Source of the DNA: Raffaelea ambrosiae
Lineage: Eukaryota > Ascomycota > Sordariomycetes > Ophiostomatales > Ophiostomataceae
Direction: 5' to 3'
NCBI GenBank assembly: GCA_002778195.1
Contig: PCDI01000015.1
Location: 1 to 64,000 of the forward strand
Length of the DNA stretch: 64,000 nt
Shown piece by piece: positions 31,395 through 43,742 of this stretch. The position numbers and the translations under genes were made by a program. The notes beneath the pieces were generated by a model. That model searched no databases and was not told the origin of the DNA. It saw only the letters and a list, made by a program, of their open reading frames with translations. The number at the start of each line of letters is the position of its first letter. Position 1 is the first letter of the stretch.

Positions 31395-34300
31395 GCTGGA
31401 GAGGGATGATTCTAGCGCCAGCGCCACTATCCGATGCCAGAAAAGGAACGACTGAGTAAGAGACAAAAGATGGAACGGAGCGACGACAAGGCATTGGAGG
31501 CGCGATTTGATGGCAGATCAGCAAGAACAGTATTTTTCTCCTGTGTGGTTGGCCTGGACGATGCTGGGCAGTGCTAAATACTCTGGGTATCGCTGGACGA
31601 CGCTGAACAATGCTAGACAATAAGGAGGCGGAAAGCGGCTGTAAGCTGAAATCAAAAGGGGCGACCGGCGATGATACCTCAGGCTGCTAGAGTTGTTGGA
31701 GAAACAGGAGCGGCAGCAGCTTCGGCTTCGCACATGTAGCGAAATGGAGCGAGCGGCAGGCGAGCCAAGGAGGAATCCGGATGATATGGGCGCACACACA
31801 ACCAAGACAAATGTGTTGCCTCAGCACGAGACCGGCCGGCGGGCCAGTTGCCCTGGGGAGGATTCCTGGGAAGACGTCCTTTTAAAAGGAGAATATTCCT
31901 GATAACGAGTGCCGGAAAGCGAGTGCCTGAGAGAAGGCCTTCAGAAAATGCGCCTGGGAAAGAGAGTTGAGAATGACCCTAGGTGGAAGTCCCTGCCTGG
32001 GAAAGATACCCTAGGAGGGCGCTTCCTAAGGTGAGTGGTCGGTGGGAGATAGATGCCTGGGGTCGGACCAGATGCGAAGGCGACCGAGGGGTGGTGAAAA
32101 AGGAGACAGGGACCAGCTCAGGCCGTTATTCCAGAAGCAGACGCTCGGCGTTTCTCGTCTTGTTCTCGCAATGCCAGACCAACGTTTTGCAGCAGTCTCC
32201 GCAAAAGAAGAGCAGGGGGTCGAATCGAGGTAGTCCAAAAGGGCTGGACAGACTGGGAGCAGACCGGGACAGGCTAGACAGGTCAGACAGACCGGGGGGG
32301 GGGGGGGATGGATGGATGGTTGGTTTGGGGATTGGCCCTGGGTCGGGTTGTTGTTATTATTGACGGTTGTGGGTAGGATGGCGGCGCAGAGACGCGCAGT
32401 AGCTGCAGCAAGCGCGCGTCTTTGGGGGAGCTGGAGTGGGCAAGGGGAAATGAAGAGAAGAAACGGCGAAGGGACCAGCAGGTGGGACACAGATCCTAGA
32501 GCAGGCCGTGCTAGTGGGCCTGGGTTGACTTGTTGGAGACCACAAAGAAGCTGTTGGTGGTGGATGTGGTTTGAAGGAGCTAATTAAGCGGTGGCTTTTG
32601 GCGTTGCCGTGAGTAGAGGAGAGGAGAGAGGAGAAAAGACCGCGCAGGATAGATAGAAGGCAAGCGAGACAGAGAGAAAGACGAGAGCGAGCAAGTGAGA
32701 GCGTGCTCGATAAAATGAGGCAAAAGCTGGCTGGCGCAGGCCAAAACGGCGAAACAAACGAGCAGAGACAGGGAAGAGGCTGGCACAATGACGATATATT
32801 AAGGCCCAGCAGTCTGGCTCATGGGGACGCCAGGGGGGTAGTGGCCAGTAGTATGCGCCGGAGGCCGTCAGGGGGGTGGGAAGGGGGTGGATGATGGACA
32901 AGTCCGTGCCGCGCTGGCGAGGTTGTCGATGAGGAGCTGGCGATGATTCAGAACAAAGAGAAGAGACGAGCAACGGGAAGAGAACAAAAGCGGAAAGGGA
33001 AGGTAAGAAGAAAGGCCGAAAGCAGAAAGAGCCAGAAGACAAAGAGAGAAAGTGAAGCGGCCACAGACGACGAGCAGCGCAAACAAGGAAGGCGCGACCA
33101 GCAAGGCTGCTGCGGATCCCGGGTCTTATTGCGCTGGCTGTTTACGCCTGTTTCGTTCGTGCCTGTGTTTCCTTTTTTTTTTCTGGCGCAGTGCTGGCGT
33201 ACTGCTCGCTTCGGTGGTTGCTTTTTGGTTGCTTTTTGGTAGCTATTTGCTTCCTTTTGCTTCTCTTCTGCTCGTTGCGCCCCGTTCACAGTGCTTCGTG
33301 CTTTCCCGGCCCCGTTGCTCTTTCCCTTTTTCCCGGGTGTAATTTCTTTTTCTGCGGTGCCTGTCTGTGAGATCGGCAAGTGGTGTGCGCCTCCGTCGTT
33401 CGCGCCTTCCTCGGAGCAGATAGGCCAAGGAAGCAGTCCGTAATGGAGCCTGGATAGGACACAAAGACGAGGAAATAGAGAGAACGCAACGACTCTGCGG
33501 ACGGGGGTGAAGAGACTCGAGGCCAGAATAAAAAACACAGAAAAAAAAACTAGAAGACGAAAAAAGAGGACCAAAAAAGAGAAACCAACACAGGGAGACA
33601 CACCGCAAAGTAAATGGCAACTTGGGATCGAGCAGGCGAGATTTCTAGCCAGATTGGCCAGAATTGCAGAACGAGCAAGCAGCACAGCACGGGAAAGACC
33701 AAATGTTCTGCTCTGCAAGTCCGCCACTAACTAATCCGTCTTGCGCCTAATACCCCACTGGGCAAGAAAGAGCAAACCAGACGGTGTTGAGCGCAGATGC
33801 GTGCATGACGGAAAGAGCGAAGGAGGGTGCACACACACTGACACACCTCACACATGCTCACACACACACACTGACGCACTTGCCTTATATGCTTTTAGAA
33901 GACCTTGTATGGGGCGGCCTGCAATTGGCCTCCATGTGGAGTCGAGCACTGGTTGGATCTCACGAAAACACAATCCGGCCTCAGCTGTCGACCTCTGGTA
34001 GGCTCTTGGCCGTTGGTGGTGTCCTGGGGTGGCAGCTGGAAACAGGTGTGTCTGCTACCGACCAGCAGCAGACCCTGTGTCGATCCGACTTGGTCTCTGG
34101 TTTCTGGGGTTATTTTGTATCTTTTCTGTGCCTCTTCGTTTTGCACCTTTTGCCCTTGGGTTCCTTGCACCTTTTGGTCATTCGTCTTGTTTCTCCGTTT
34201 CTCAGTTTCTCGGTATCTCAGCTTCTCGGTTTCTCGTCTCTTGTTTCTGGTCGATTCTCTTCTTCTCGGCCCCTGTCGTCTGTGTCTCGTTATCGTGTTT

Positions 34301-37300
34301 CTTCTGCTGCCTGTGTTTGCCTCTGCTGCACGTCCTGGCCGGCCCTGGCCGTCTTCTGCGCCTTCTTCTTTTCTGTCATCTCTCTCATTCGTTCTTGCAG
34401 CTCTCTACCAACAGCCAGCTCTGCTTCGCCTCCTCAACCCCTAACTTCTCCCCACCAGCCTCACCTCACCTGCATGGCCAGCGGCAATCGTCTCCACGTC
34501 CAACATACATCGACCAACGAACCGGCGGCAATGGGACGTCCTCCGCGACAATGGCCTTGCCGCGCTCCTATAGTGGCATGCACTTTGCCTCCATGCTCCA
34601 TAACTACTCCATGCCCCATGCCCCCTCCCTTCCAGACTCCCGTCTTTGCTTTGGGCCATCGCAGCCGCCTGTTTCTCCTGCTGAATCGGCCTCCCTATCA
34701 GGCGTCTGCAGCCCCGTTTGCCGAAATGAGTGGTGCGCTGCATGCACCACCTGCACTGCACCATGCGCATGCAGCTGGACGGTGTGCACTGTTGGCCAAT
34801 TGGGGGCGGCCGTCGGGAACCGCCTGACACACCATCGCTCAATTTTGAGCGCTATTGCGGTCTCCAACGCTCGTATCTGGCATGTCTTGCCCGTTTCGGT
34901 CCACCATTCACGTCTCGAGTTTCACTCGCCCGCAAAAGCGCAAAAGTCGGCTCCTTTTTCGGTCCACGATTTTTTTCTCTCATGACAGCATCCTTCGGAA
35001 GCCATTTTCGGGAGGGCAAAAAAGGCAGAAAGGGAGGGAAAGGGAGAAAGGACAAGAAGCGCAAGAAGAGAAGACAACAAAAGGGATATAAGAGAGCAAC
35101 GAAGTCAAGCCAACAAAAAGAGCACAAGGAAGACAGAGAGGATCAGGATCGACAAAAAAGACACACACACACACACACACACAAAAAAAAAGCGCCAAAG
35201 CAAGCCCTACGAGACAAATCAGCAAGCGGCAACATCCTGGCCGGCGCTGTCTCTAATTCCCGTCTCTGCAACGGATTCGGCTGCCACTTTGACACGTCGG
35301 CACGCTCAGCCTGCTGGGCAAGCCCTTTTAAGGAGCCTTTCAGCCCTTTCAGTCCTCTCAGCCCCTTGGGGTTTCCCGTCTGCCGTCCCCAACCTTGGCT
35401 GTGTGACACAACAGTACTTCTGTTGCGTCTGCCCTCGTTTTCTTCGCTGAGGTCGTTTGGCGTTCGCTCGTTCGTTCGTCATTTCTCCACCATGATCCAT
35501 AGCACCTTTCGTTGCCTTCTTCCCGCGACGGGGCCATCCGGCGGAGCTCGCTAGGCGTTCAAGCAAACGAATCGTAGAGGCGAAAAAGTGGGACGGAGGC
35601 CAACTTTGGAGACCAAGTTCAGACAAAAAGCGTATTGTCGTTTGTGACTGGTCCGGACATCTTGCCTGACTCTGCCAATCGCAGGCTCGAAACGGCTTCC
35701 GCGCAGTCACACTCGGCACCTAAGCAAAGGTGAAGTATTAAACCACGAGGCTAAAAAGCACAAACCAGCAGTTCCTCCGTTCGTCAAAAGAGCCGCATCG
35801 TAGGGACAGGGAAGGCGGGATTTCCGCAATTAGGCCGACGGGTCATCGCGAGGAGATCTCGAAAATAACTAAACCGAGCGAACCGGGGGGTGTGGACGCA
35901 AAGCAACCAAGGGAAGTGAAGATCCCACGGTTGCGCGTCCCAAGCAGGCCGGAGCTTGATTTATAGTTAAATGGCCTCCCCCTCCCCCCCCAGTTCCTTG
36001 CTGTCCTTGCCCACCTAGCACTTTGCCTACTTTGCCTGCTTGGCCCTCCTTGCCCTGCTGTCCTGTTTTTTTCGGTCCTCGTCAAAGGCACTTCTCCACA
36101 TATTTTCCTGCACGATGCGTTGGCAGACGGCACCGAATTGCAAATAGCTTCGGGGCAATCTCGAGATCCGACAGGTTAGAGCCGGACACGTTTTGATAGT
36201 GGTCGCCCTGTGTGTCTGGCCCCTATGCAGCACCAAGGCAAGATCGAATCCTTGTGCAGGCCGGTGTGGGAGAATAAGTCCATCTGGCTGCTTGGTCGTA
36301 GATAAAAGACACAGGCACGACAGCACGAGGCAAGCGTGATTGTGCATACAGGCAAGTACGATACAGACAAGGGCACCTTGCAGAAAGTCACACCGAGACC
36401 GGGAAGCCAGCGGGCTCATTGGTGCACGAGCTGAGGAAATCTGAAGCCTGCAACTAGCAGCATCTTGGGGCAGTCAGGTTGCGCTCTAACTAGTTGGGCT
36501 GTGCTCTGGTTCTGTGAGAAGGGCCGGTGACGTGGCTCCATACCCTCCTCCACAACCCAGCGCAAAGACCATTGACAAAAGAAGGAAAGAGCCAAAAAGA
36601 GGCAGACAATGGCAAGCAGGCAAGCCGGTGCAAGCCAGTGCAAGCCAGTGCAAGCAGGGGCCGGAGGGGCTTGAGAGGGTCGGAAAGAGCCAAGCCGGCA
36701 GCGTGCTCGTGAGCGAAGAAGCGGTCTGGCCCGCAAAAGCGGATATTCTACATTGACATTCTGCGGGTTGAGATTGAGTCGTATTCCTCTGTGGCTCTCT
36801 CATCCGTCTTTGCAAAGGGCAAGACTCGGCCTGAGGGTGTCGCGGACTAAGTGGGCGACATAGTAGCCAGCAGATGTGCTGGGTTCTATTGTCGAGGTGT
36901 CGCCAACGCGGGCACTACACGCCTTCGGCTGCGATTGAGCAATTGTGACTAATCTGCTCTGTTTGGGTGAGCCTCAACGCTGAAACGGGCTTTGAGTTTT
37001 GTGCTCAGATCTGGCTCAACATCGCACAAACCCAAAATAGCTGACTACTAACTATGTGCACTGGCGTTTTGTCTTTCCACTAAGTGAGCAGACAATATTA
37101 AGCAAGGACTGCCTTTTTCAGAAGGAGCAGCGCAGGTTTATTAAGTCCTCCCCTTGCCAGCTGGCATGGATTTGCGGGGGAGGCCACCCCTTGCCGGGAG
37201 CCGCATTTACTGCTAATCCGGCGAGGATGGATCGGCGCTGTGTTGTATTACAGCGATGTCCAGTCGCTGCACAGAAGGCAGGCGCGCGCTGCAAGCCTAT

Positions 37301-38052
37301 TTCCAATCGCCGTAGCCACAATAGTGCCAGCCAAAAGAGGTAGAGCCAAAAAGAGAGGCCAAAACGTGCACCCTCAAAAAAAAAGGCCACACGCGTTCTC
37401 TCTGCCTCGCCTACGAGCACAACACCCTCTGCGCTCTCTCTTCTTCAACGCCCTCCGTCCTGCGACGCTCTCCCTCCGACGATCGTTGCTCCCCCGGCCA
37501 TGCTCCTGCCGGTCCCGGGCGTCTTTGCAGGCATTGGCACGACTCTTTTGTGGCGACACGTCGGCTGGCTCACGTCACGAGTCTGAACGCAAAAAAAATA
37601 AAAATAAAAAATAAAATAAAAAAACGGGCGGTTCCCCCAAAAAACTCTGATAACGCCGACGCCATCCAGAGCCGCTCGAAGCGCAAACCACTGCGGCCCT
37701 CTCTCCCTTTCCCACAGTGTGTCTGGCGGGCGTCAATTGACCGTCGGCTGTCTCACTTTCGCGGCCTCCGTCTTCTTTGTCCCTGTGCCGCTGTCTTTGC
37801 CTGTCTTTGCGCGCGTACCAGCCTGCCGCGTCTTGGCCCTTCTTTCCCTGCGATGTTGCGACGACTCGAGGCATTCTAGCACGAAACACGCGAGAAGATT
37901 CGACAATCCACAGTCTCTCGGGAGCAGCGTGACGGGATTCAGGACGAGATCCAAAGACGATATTCAAGACGCCGGAGAAGTAGGAAGCCAGAAGCCACTC
38001 GAGCAGACCAGGCTGTCCGAGAACCAGAGACCAAATCCTCACACCCCAGCAG
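31395..38052. other. 6.6-kb stretch with no firm gene
   Basis: Between the divergent AT-hook gene and set2. Short frames exist on both strands, but none shows a recognisable domain. The most coding-like piece is a frame around 34475-34830 (see findings). Other contents are a G-tract (32289-32308), a (CA)n run (35161-35183), and a 10-bp repeat (36621-36655). T/C-rich leader-like sequence occurs before 34450 and again from about 37350 to the set2 start. Confidence 0.5.
36621..36655. repeat. 10-bp tandem repeat, 3.5 copies
   Basis: Head-to-tail CAAGCCAGTG copies (the first reads CAAGCCGGTG) in non-coding DNA. Confidence 0.85.
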
Positions 38053-41000
38053 ATGGATGACGATGATGTGCGCATACGCGGCGCTGCAGATAACGTTTCC
38101 CCAGACCACCTCCGCTCTTCCGAAGACGACAGAACGGCCGCAGCGATGAAGTCGCCCGGCGAGGCGTCCGCTTCGGCGCCGGCAGCTGCAGAGGCGCCAA
38201 CAGCAGCAGCAGCAGCAGCAGCTGTGGCGGTCAAGAAAGAGCCATCGGCCGACCTCCTTAATACCACAACCACGACGAGCCATAGCCTCTCTGCCACGCC
38301 CAGCGCCTCCAAAGACGACGACAACCACTCTATATTATCCTCCGCCAGCAGCCTGTCCCCCGACGATGCACATAAGATCTCCTCGTCCTGCGACAGCATG
38401 TCCACGCCCGACACCGGCCCGCCACTAGCAGCCACAAAACCGAACCGCAAGTCGTCGGCCCAGCCGAAGGCCGCTCTGCCCGCCCGCAAGCTCTTTGGCC
38501 ACCTGGCCGACGCCACGGACGAGGCCACGAGCAAGTTCCAGATCATCACCGACTGTCTGTATGGCTCCAAGCACATGGGCTCGTCCGACCACGACGCCTT
38601 TGACTGTGACTGCAGCGAGGCCTTTGGTAAGAGAAAGATGTTCCGCCCCGTTCTGGTGATGTGATATGATATGATCCTTTCCTTCCCCTACAGTAGTTGT
38701 ATCTCTTCTGACAATCCCTTTTCCCTCCTCCGTTCAGAAGATGGAAAAAACGTCGCCTGTGGCGAGGACAGCGACTGCATCAACCGTGCAACAAAGATGG
38801 AGTGTGTGGACGGCGACTGCAACTGCGGCGCCGGCTGCCAGAACCAGCGCTTCCAGCGCAAGCAGTACGCACAGGTATCGGTCATCAAGACCGAGAAGAA
38901 GGGCTACGGCCTGCGTGCCGACGCCGACCTGGGCCACAACGACTTTATCTTCGAGTACATCGGCGAGGTCATCAACGAGCCGACGTTCCGCCGCCGCATG
39001 CTGCAGTACGACGAGGAGGGCATCAAGCACTTCTACTTCATGTCGCTGACCCGCAACGAGTTTGTCGACGCCACCCGCAAGGGCAACCTCGGCCGCTTCT
39101 GCAACCACTCGTGCAGCCCGAACTGCTACGTCGACAAGTGGGTTGTGGGCGACAAGCTGCGTATGGGCATCTTTGCCGGACGCGACATCCGCGCCGGCGA
39201 GGAGCTCGTCTTCGACTACAACGTCGACCGTTACGGCGCCGAGCCCCAGCCGTGCTACTGCGGCGAGCCCAACTGCACGGGCTTCATCGGCGGCAAGACC
39301 CAGACCGAGCGCGCCACCAAGCTGTCCCAGGCCACCATCGAGGCCCTCGGCATCGACGACCCCGACAGCTGGGACACGGCGACGGCCAAGAAAGCCAGCC
39401 GCCGCAAGCGTCCCAACGAGGACGACGAGGACTACGTCAGCAGCCTGCACCAGAGCGAGCTGGGCGAGAGCGGCGTCACTAAGGTCATGGCCGCCCTCAT
39501 GCAGTGCAAGGAGAAGTGGATCGCTGTCAAGCTGCTGGCCCGCATTCAGGCTGCCTATGGCGACCCGCTCGTCCTCAACGGCGTCGTGCGCCTGCACGGC
39601 TACCAGATTCTGCGGTCCATCCTCACCACCTTCCACGACGACGACAACGTTGTCCTGCAGGCCCTCGACATCCTCTACAAGTTCCCCCGCATCACCAAGA
39701 ACAAGATCTCCGACTCCAACATTGAGACCACCATCGAGTCCCTCACCACTTCCGAGCACGAAGACATCGCCACCGAGTCCAGGCGTCTGCTCGACGCCTG
39801 GAGCAAGCTCGAGATCGCCTACCGGATTCCGCGCAAGAAGGTCGACCCGACCGCCGCCAAGAACCACGCCACAGCACTGGATGATCGCCGCGGCCGCGAG
39901 GACACGCACGAGAGCAGCAGCACGCCCGGCAACAGCAACGGCAACAGCAACTCGGTGCGCCAGAGGGCACCCCTGTCGCCTCTCCACGGCATGGTGGTCC
40001 CCAAGGGCCCGCGCAGCAACGTCCCACAGCGGAATGCCAACTTTTACAACAATGCGCAACGCCAACGACGAGCGCAACAGCAAAAGCAACAAGGCAGCCA
40101 CGGCGGACACAACGGCCTCCCGCCTGGGTGGTTCACGGCCACCGACCCGTCGGGGAATGTCTACTATTACACGAAGAATAACACAACTACGTGGAAGCTG
40201 CCAACGGAGTCGGCCGACAGGGCGGACAAACTGGGAGCCAAGCAGCCGTCTAAGGCGCAGCAGGATAAAGATGCCGTGCAGGAGATTATTGACAGACTGA
40301 CCAAGGAGACGCCACGGCCGTCAGCGGCGCATACACCCCAGGCGGCGCACACACCCCCCGTGGCGGCAGACAACCGCACAGAGCGGTGGCGTTCACTTCC
40401 GATTGAGAAGCAGATGAGGATTTACGAGAATACGGTAAGTTGAGGCAAATTATTGTGTGTTTGTCATGTTTTTGTTGTCTTTTCTGTGCTGCCTTTGTTC
40501 TCTGCTCTTTTTCTGCTATTTTTCTACTCTTTTTGTGCGCATATTTATTTCCATATTTATTCTACCATACTGACAAATGTAGCTGTTTCCTCATATCAAA
40601 TCCGTGACGGACCGGTTCCGCCACCGTCTTCCTAAGGAGGAAATTAAAAAATTTGGCAAGGAAATCGGGAAAAAGCTGGTCGCGTCCGATTTCAAGAACG
40701 GCCGGGTCGACGACCCTAACCGCATCACAGCTAAGCAGGAAAAGAAGGTCAAGGCATACGTTAAGGACTTTTTTGAGCGGGCAGTCAAAAAGTACCAAGA
40801 CCACGAAAAGAAGAAGAGTGAGCGGGAGGCTAGGCACGCTGCGCACGACAGCCGACACCAAAAAGGCCATTTTCCTTCAAGCGGCAAACACGCCGTGGCA
40901 GCAGCAGCAGCAACGGCCTCTGGAGTGAAGTCCGGCACTACTTCAGGGGAGGATACAGAAATGGCGGATGTGTCTGATCCGAGACTCGAACCTTCATCTA

Positions 41001-41257
41001 TGGCTTCTGCTGCTGGTACTGCAAATTCTCATAATAGCCAAGGACAGCAGCAGCAGCAGCAACAACAACGTGAGGATAGTGATCTGGCTGCTTTGGACGA
41101 CGACACGGTCCTTACGGATGATAATGACGATGTCGACCTGGGCGACGACGAGGACGAAGACGAAACAGCACAGAATGATGCCTTGTCGCCAGCGTCGCTG
41201 ACCAACGGTAGTGGTGGTGGTGGCCAACGTAAACGCAAACGTACTGACAGCGTGGCC

Positions 41258-41292
<35 letters not shown>

Positions 41293-41435
41293 CGACGCCG
41301 GGGACGTTGGCGAGGGCAGGGACGGCAGTACCGCGCCTCCCACAGGTCCGTCGCCGAGCCTGACTCCGTCTGAGACACCATCGATGAAACGCATCAAGGA
41401 CGACGACACCGACTCCAACAACGCCCTGTCTGGAT

Positions 41436-41466
<31 letters not shown>

Positions 41467-41833
41467 ACCACCACTGCCAGCAGAAGAATCGTATCTGCCC
41501 GAGCTGACCGAAGAGCAGCGGCATATGCGCGAACAGGAGGCCGAGCTGGTGCGCGAGAACGAGGAGGCACAGCGGCTGGACGACGAAGAGGCGGCGTTGC
41601 GGCGCGAGAACGAAGCAGCTGCGGCGGCCGACGAGGCTGAAAAAGCTGCGAGTACCGAAAAGGCCGCAACCCTGAGCATGAACAGCCAAATCCAAAACAA
41701 GCAAGGGTTCCAGCAGAACAACGTCACAGTGCCCGTAGCGAATGGTGTGCCGACAGCAGCAGCAGGGTCCATGGAGGAGGACGGGACACGAGGTAGCAAG
41801 CCGCCTCGGAAGCAGGAAGTGGTTGGACACTAA
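38053..41833 (+). CDS. set2: Histone H3 lysine-36 methyltransferase Set2
   Basis: Methylates H3K36 behind elongating RNA polymerase II. Exons 38053-38626, 38738-40434 and 40583-41833 give 1173 residues, which is long for the family. Order: a disordered Ser/Ala-rich N-terminus; AWS domain from about 183 (FDCDCSEAF ... CGEDSDCINR ... CNCGAGCQNQRF), split by intron 1; SET domain from about 238 (KGYGLRADADLGHNDFIFEY, GRFCNHSCSPNC, ELVFDYNVDRYG); post-SET CYCGEPNCTGFIGG at about 364; WW domain at about 653 (LPPGWFTATDPSGNVYYYT); and SRI domain from 757 (LFPHIKSVTDRFRHRLPKEE), which binds the phosphorylated polymerase tail and starts exactly at exon 3. After SRI come about 300 extra residues with polyQ, polyN (41261-41292), polyP and an acidic patch. 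All SET catalytic motifs are intact. Confidence 0.95.
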
Positions 41834-43742
41834 GTGTTAGCAAGAGAGGAAGGGGTTTTACAAAAGACTTCAGAGTGTGGCGGTGCTCAAGTCAAAGAGG
41901 GCATGATCACTTCTCTCGTGAGAAGTTTTTGATTTCTTCTTTTTTTTTTTTGGCCGGAACAAAGGGCGTGCTTTCATTAACTCACTCTTTTGACTTGATA
42001 CTTTGCCAGGCCAATTTTAGTATTCTGCTACTTTTTTTTCGTGTATTATTTTCTTTATCTTCTTTTCTTCTATTTCTTTTGCCGGATAGCCTTTCAGAGG
42101 GGGGGTGAAGATTTTCTCTGGGTCTCTTTGCGGACGGGGGTCTCTTTGCGGACGGGTATTTTTTTTTTTTTTTTTTTATATGTTCTTCTCTTTTCTTCTT
42201 TTTTTTTTCCTGTCGGGCGTTCCTTCTGTCGGGCGTTCCTTCGTTTTCTCTCCGTCTCCTTCTTCTTACTTAATAAGGTTTCCACTCGATATCTCACCTT
42301 TCTTTTGATCACTTCGTCTCTGCAGAACCAAAAAAATCAAGGGGCAATGCTTATGTTTCGAGAGACGTCTTTTTTTTTTGTCGTCTTGTCTTTGGGTGGG
42401 GGGTAAACTCTGGGGCAGCTCTGTGGGGCGTTTTTCGAAAGCTCTTTTATTTGGCTTTTCATGTTCTAAAGCATCTATTTCTTTTGCTCAGCCCACTCTC
42501 TAATCTTTCCTGCTACGGGGGTATCTTCCCTTTCAAAGTATTATTCATGGCTCTCGAGCTACTATTTACTATCTGCTGTTTTCTTTTTTCCGTGTCCGCT
42601 AATACGGGCTCTTTGTGTTTTTGTGACTAGGAAGTGAGCACGAGAGCCAAAAGGAAACATGAAAAGAGGGGGGCGACACCAGGCGTGTGACACAGGGTGG
42701 GCATCGAATCTAGAAAGAACAATCCTCACCGAATAGGAAGGAGCAGGTTGCACGTCTGTTCACACCTTGCTTCTTCGCTAGTGATCGGGTGTCGTCTTGG
42801 TCTTGTATAGTAGCATCTACGAGGGACAAGCATAACAACGGGACAGCACAAAAACAACTCAACCAGGAGACAACCGAATAATAACCTTACCCCAGAGGAG
42901 TACAACTCTGCAAGAAATAGGGTCATAGGATCGGACCTGCATATCGGGTAAGTGGGGGGAAAGGCGAGGAGGAAAGGGAAAGGAAAGGTGCCATTCCGAA
43001 AGGAAGCGAATGGTAATGGGCAAAAGGGAAAGGGGAAAGGGCAAAAGGGCAAAAGGAAAAAAGGGAAAAGGAAATGTGAACCGGCGTGAGCCAACAAAAA
43101 ATAAATCGGCACAAGCTGGCCAATCTGGTGCGAACCCGACATTGGAGGAACAAGAATAAAAAATAAAAGAGAAAGACAGAGAGTTGCAATCCGTGCGGGA
43201 TTGTCAGCCTGGCCAGAGAATGACGGTGAGGGAATCATACGGGATCATACGACGCGGCATGAGGGGGGAGACAGATGGGAGGTGGTCGCAGCAGAGCATA
43301 TATAGGGAGAGAGATGGAATGAGGGTTTGGCAAGCTTTTGTTGCCAAGTTTCTTTTCGCCAAGTTTCACAGTTTCGGTTTGTCAAAGTCTACAACAGTTG
43401 ACCAGTGTTTGGCCGAGAAGCAAAAGGAAAATCATGTGGGAACAGACAGACAAATACGAAACAACACACAACCAACACTTTCATGTAAGTTAAGTTACAC
43501 ATGCATCTACCACTTTGGATCAACTCATATTGCATTCAAATTGTCAGCCTTTCTTCATAAGAAAAAAACGCCCGTTCCAGAGCGTGTTAACATATATATA
43601 TATAAATCCTTTGCACACATATTACAAATAACAAAAGAGCAAAGCAAAACAAAACAACACAGCAACAAATTCATCAAGTTGGGTACGCCGCATTCACAAT
43701 ATCCAATCGTCACACCAAAAAAGTCCCTCCCCCGTCACTCCC
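41834..43742. other. Convergent spacer between set2 and the GABA transaminase gene
   Basis: No gene seen. T-rich 3' UTR-like sequence follows set2, with two local direct duplications (42117-42157 and 42213-42240) and an AT-rich A/T-tract segment (43440-43740) after the transaminase stop. Confidence 0.6.

Noticed and set aside
33784..34827. 347-codon plus-strand frame
   Set aside because: Translation is dominated by Phe/Leu/Ser/Val from T/C-rich DNA. Only the sub-segment near 34475-34830 in a different frame looked worth reporting.
38734..40110. 458-codon minus-strand open frame
   Set aside because: Antisense to the Set2 SET region, whose motifs are unambiguous.
42105..42406. Poly-Phe/Ser frame behind set2
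   Set aside because: Made of T-tracts and a duplicated segment in the 3' UTR; not protein-like.
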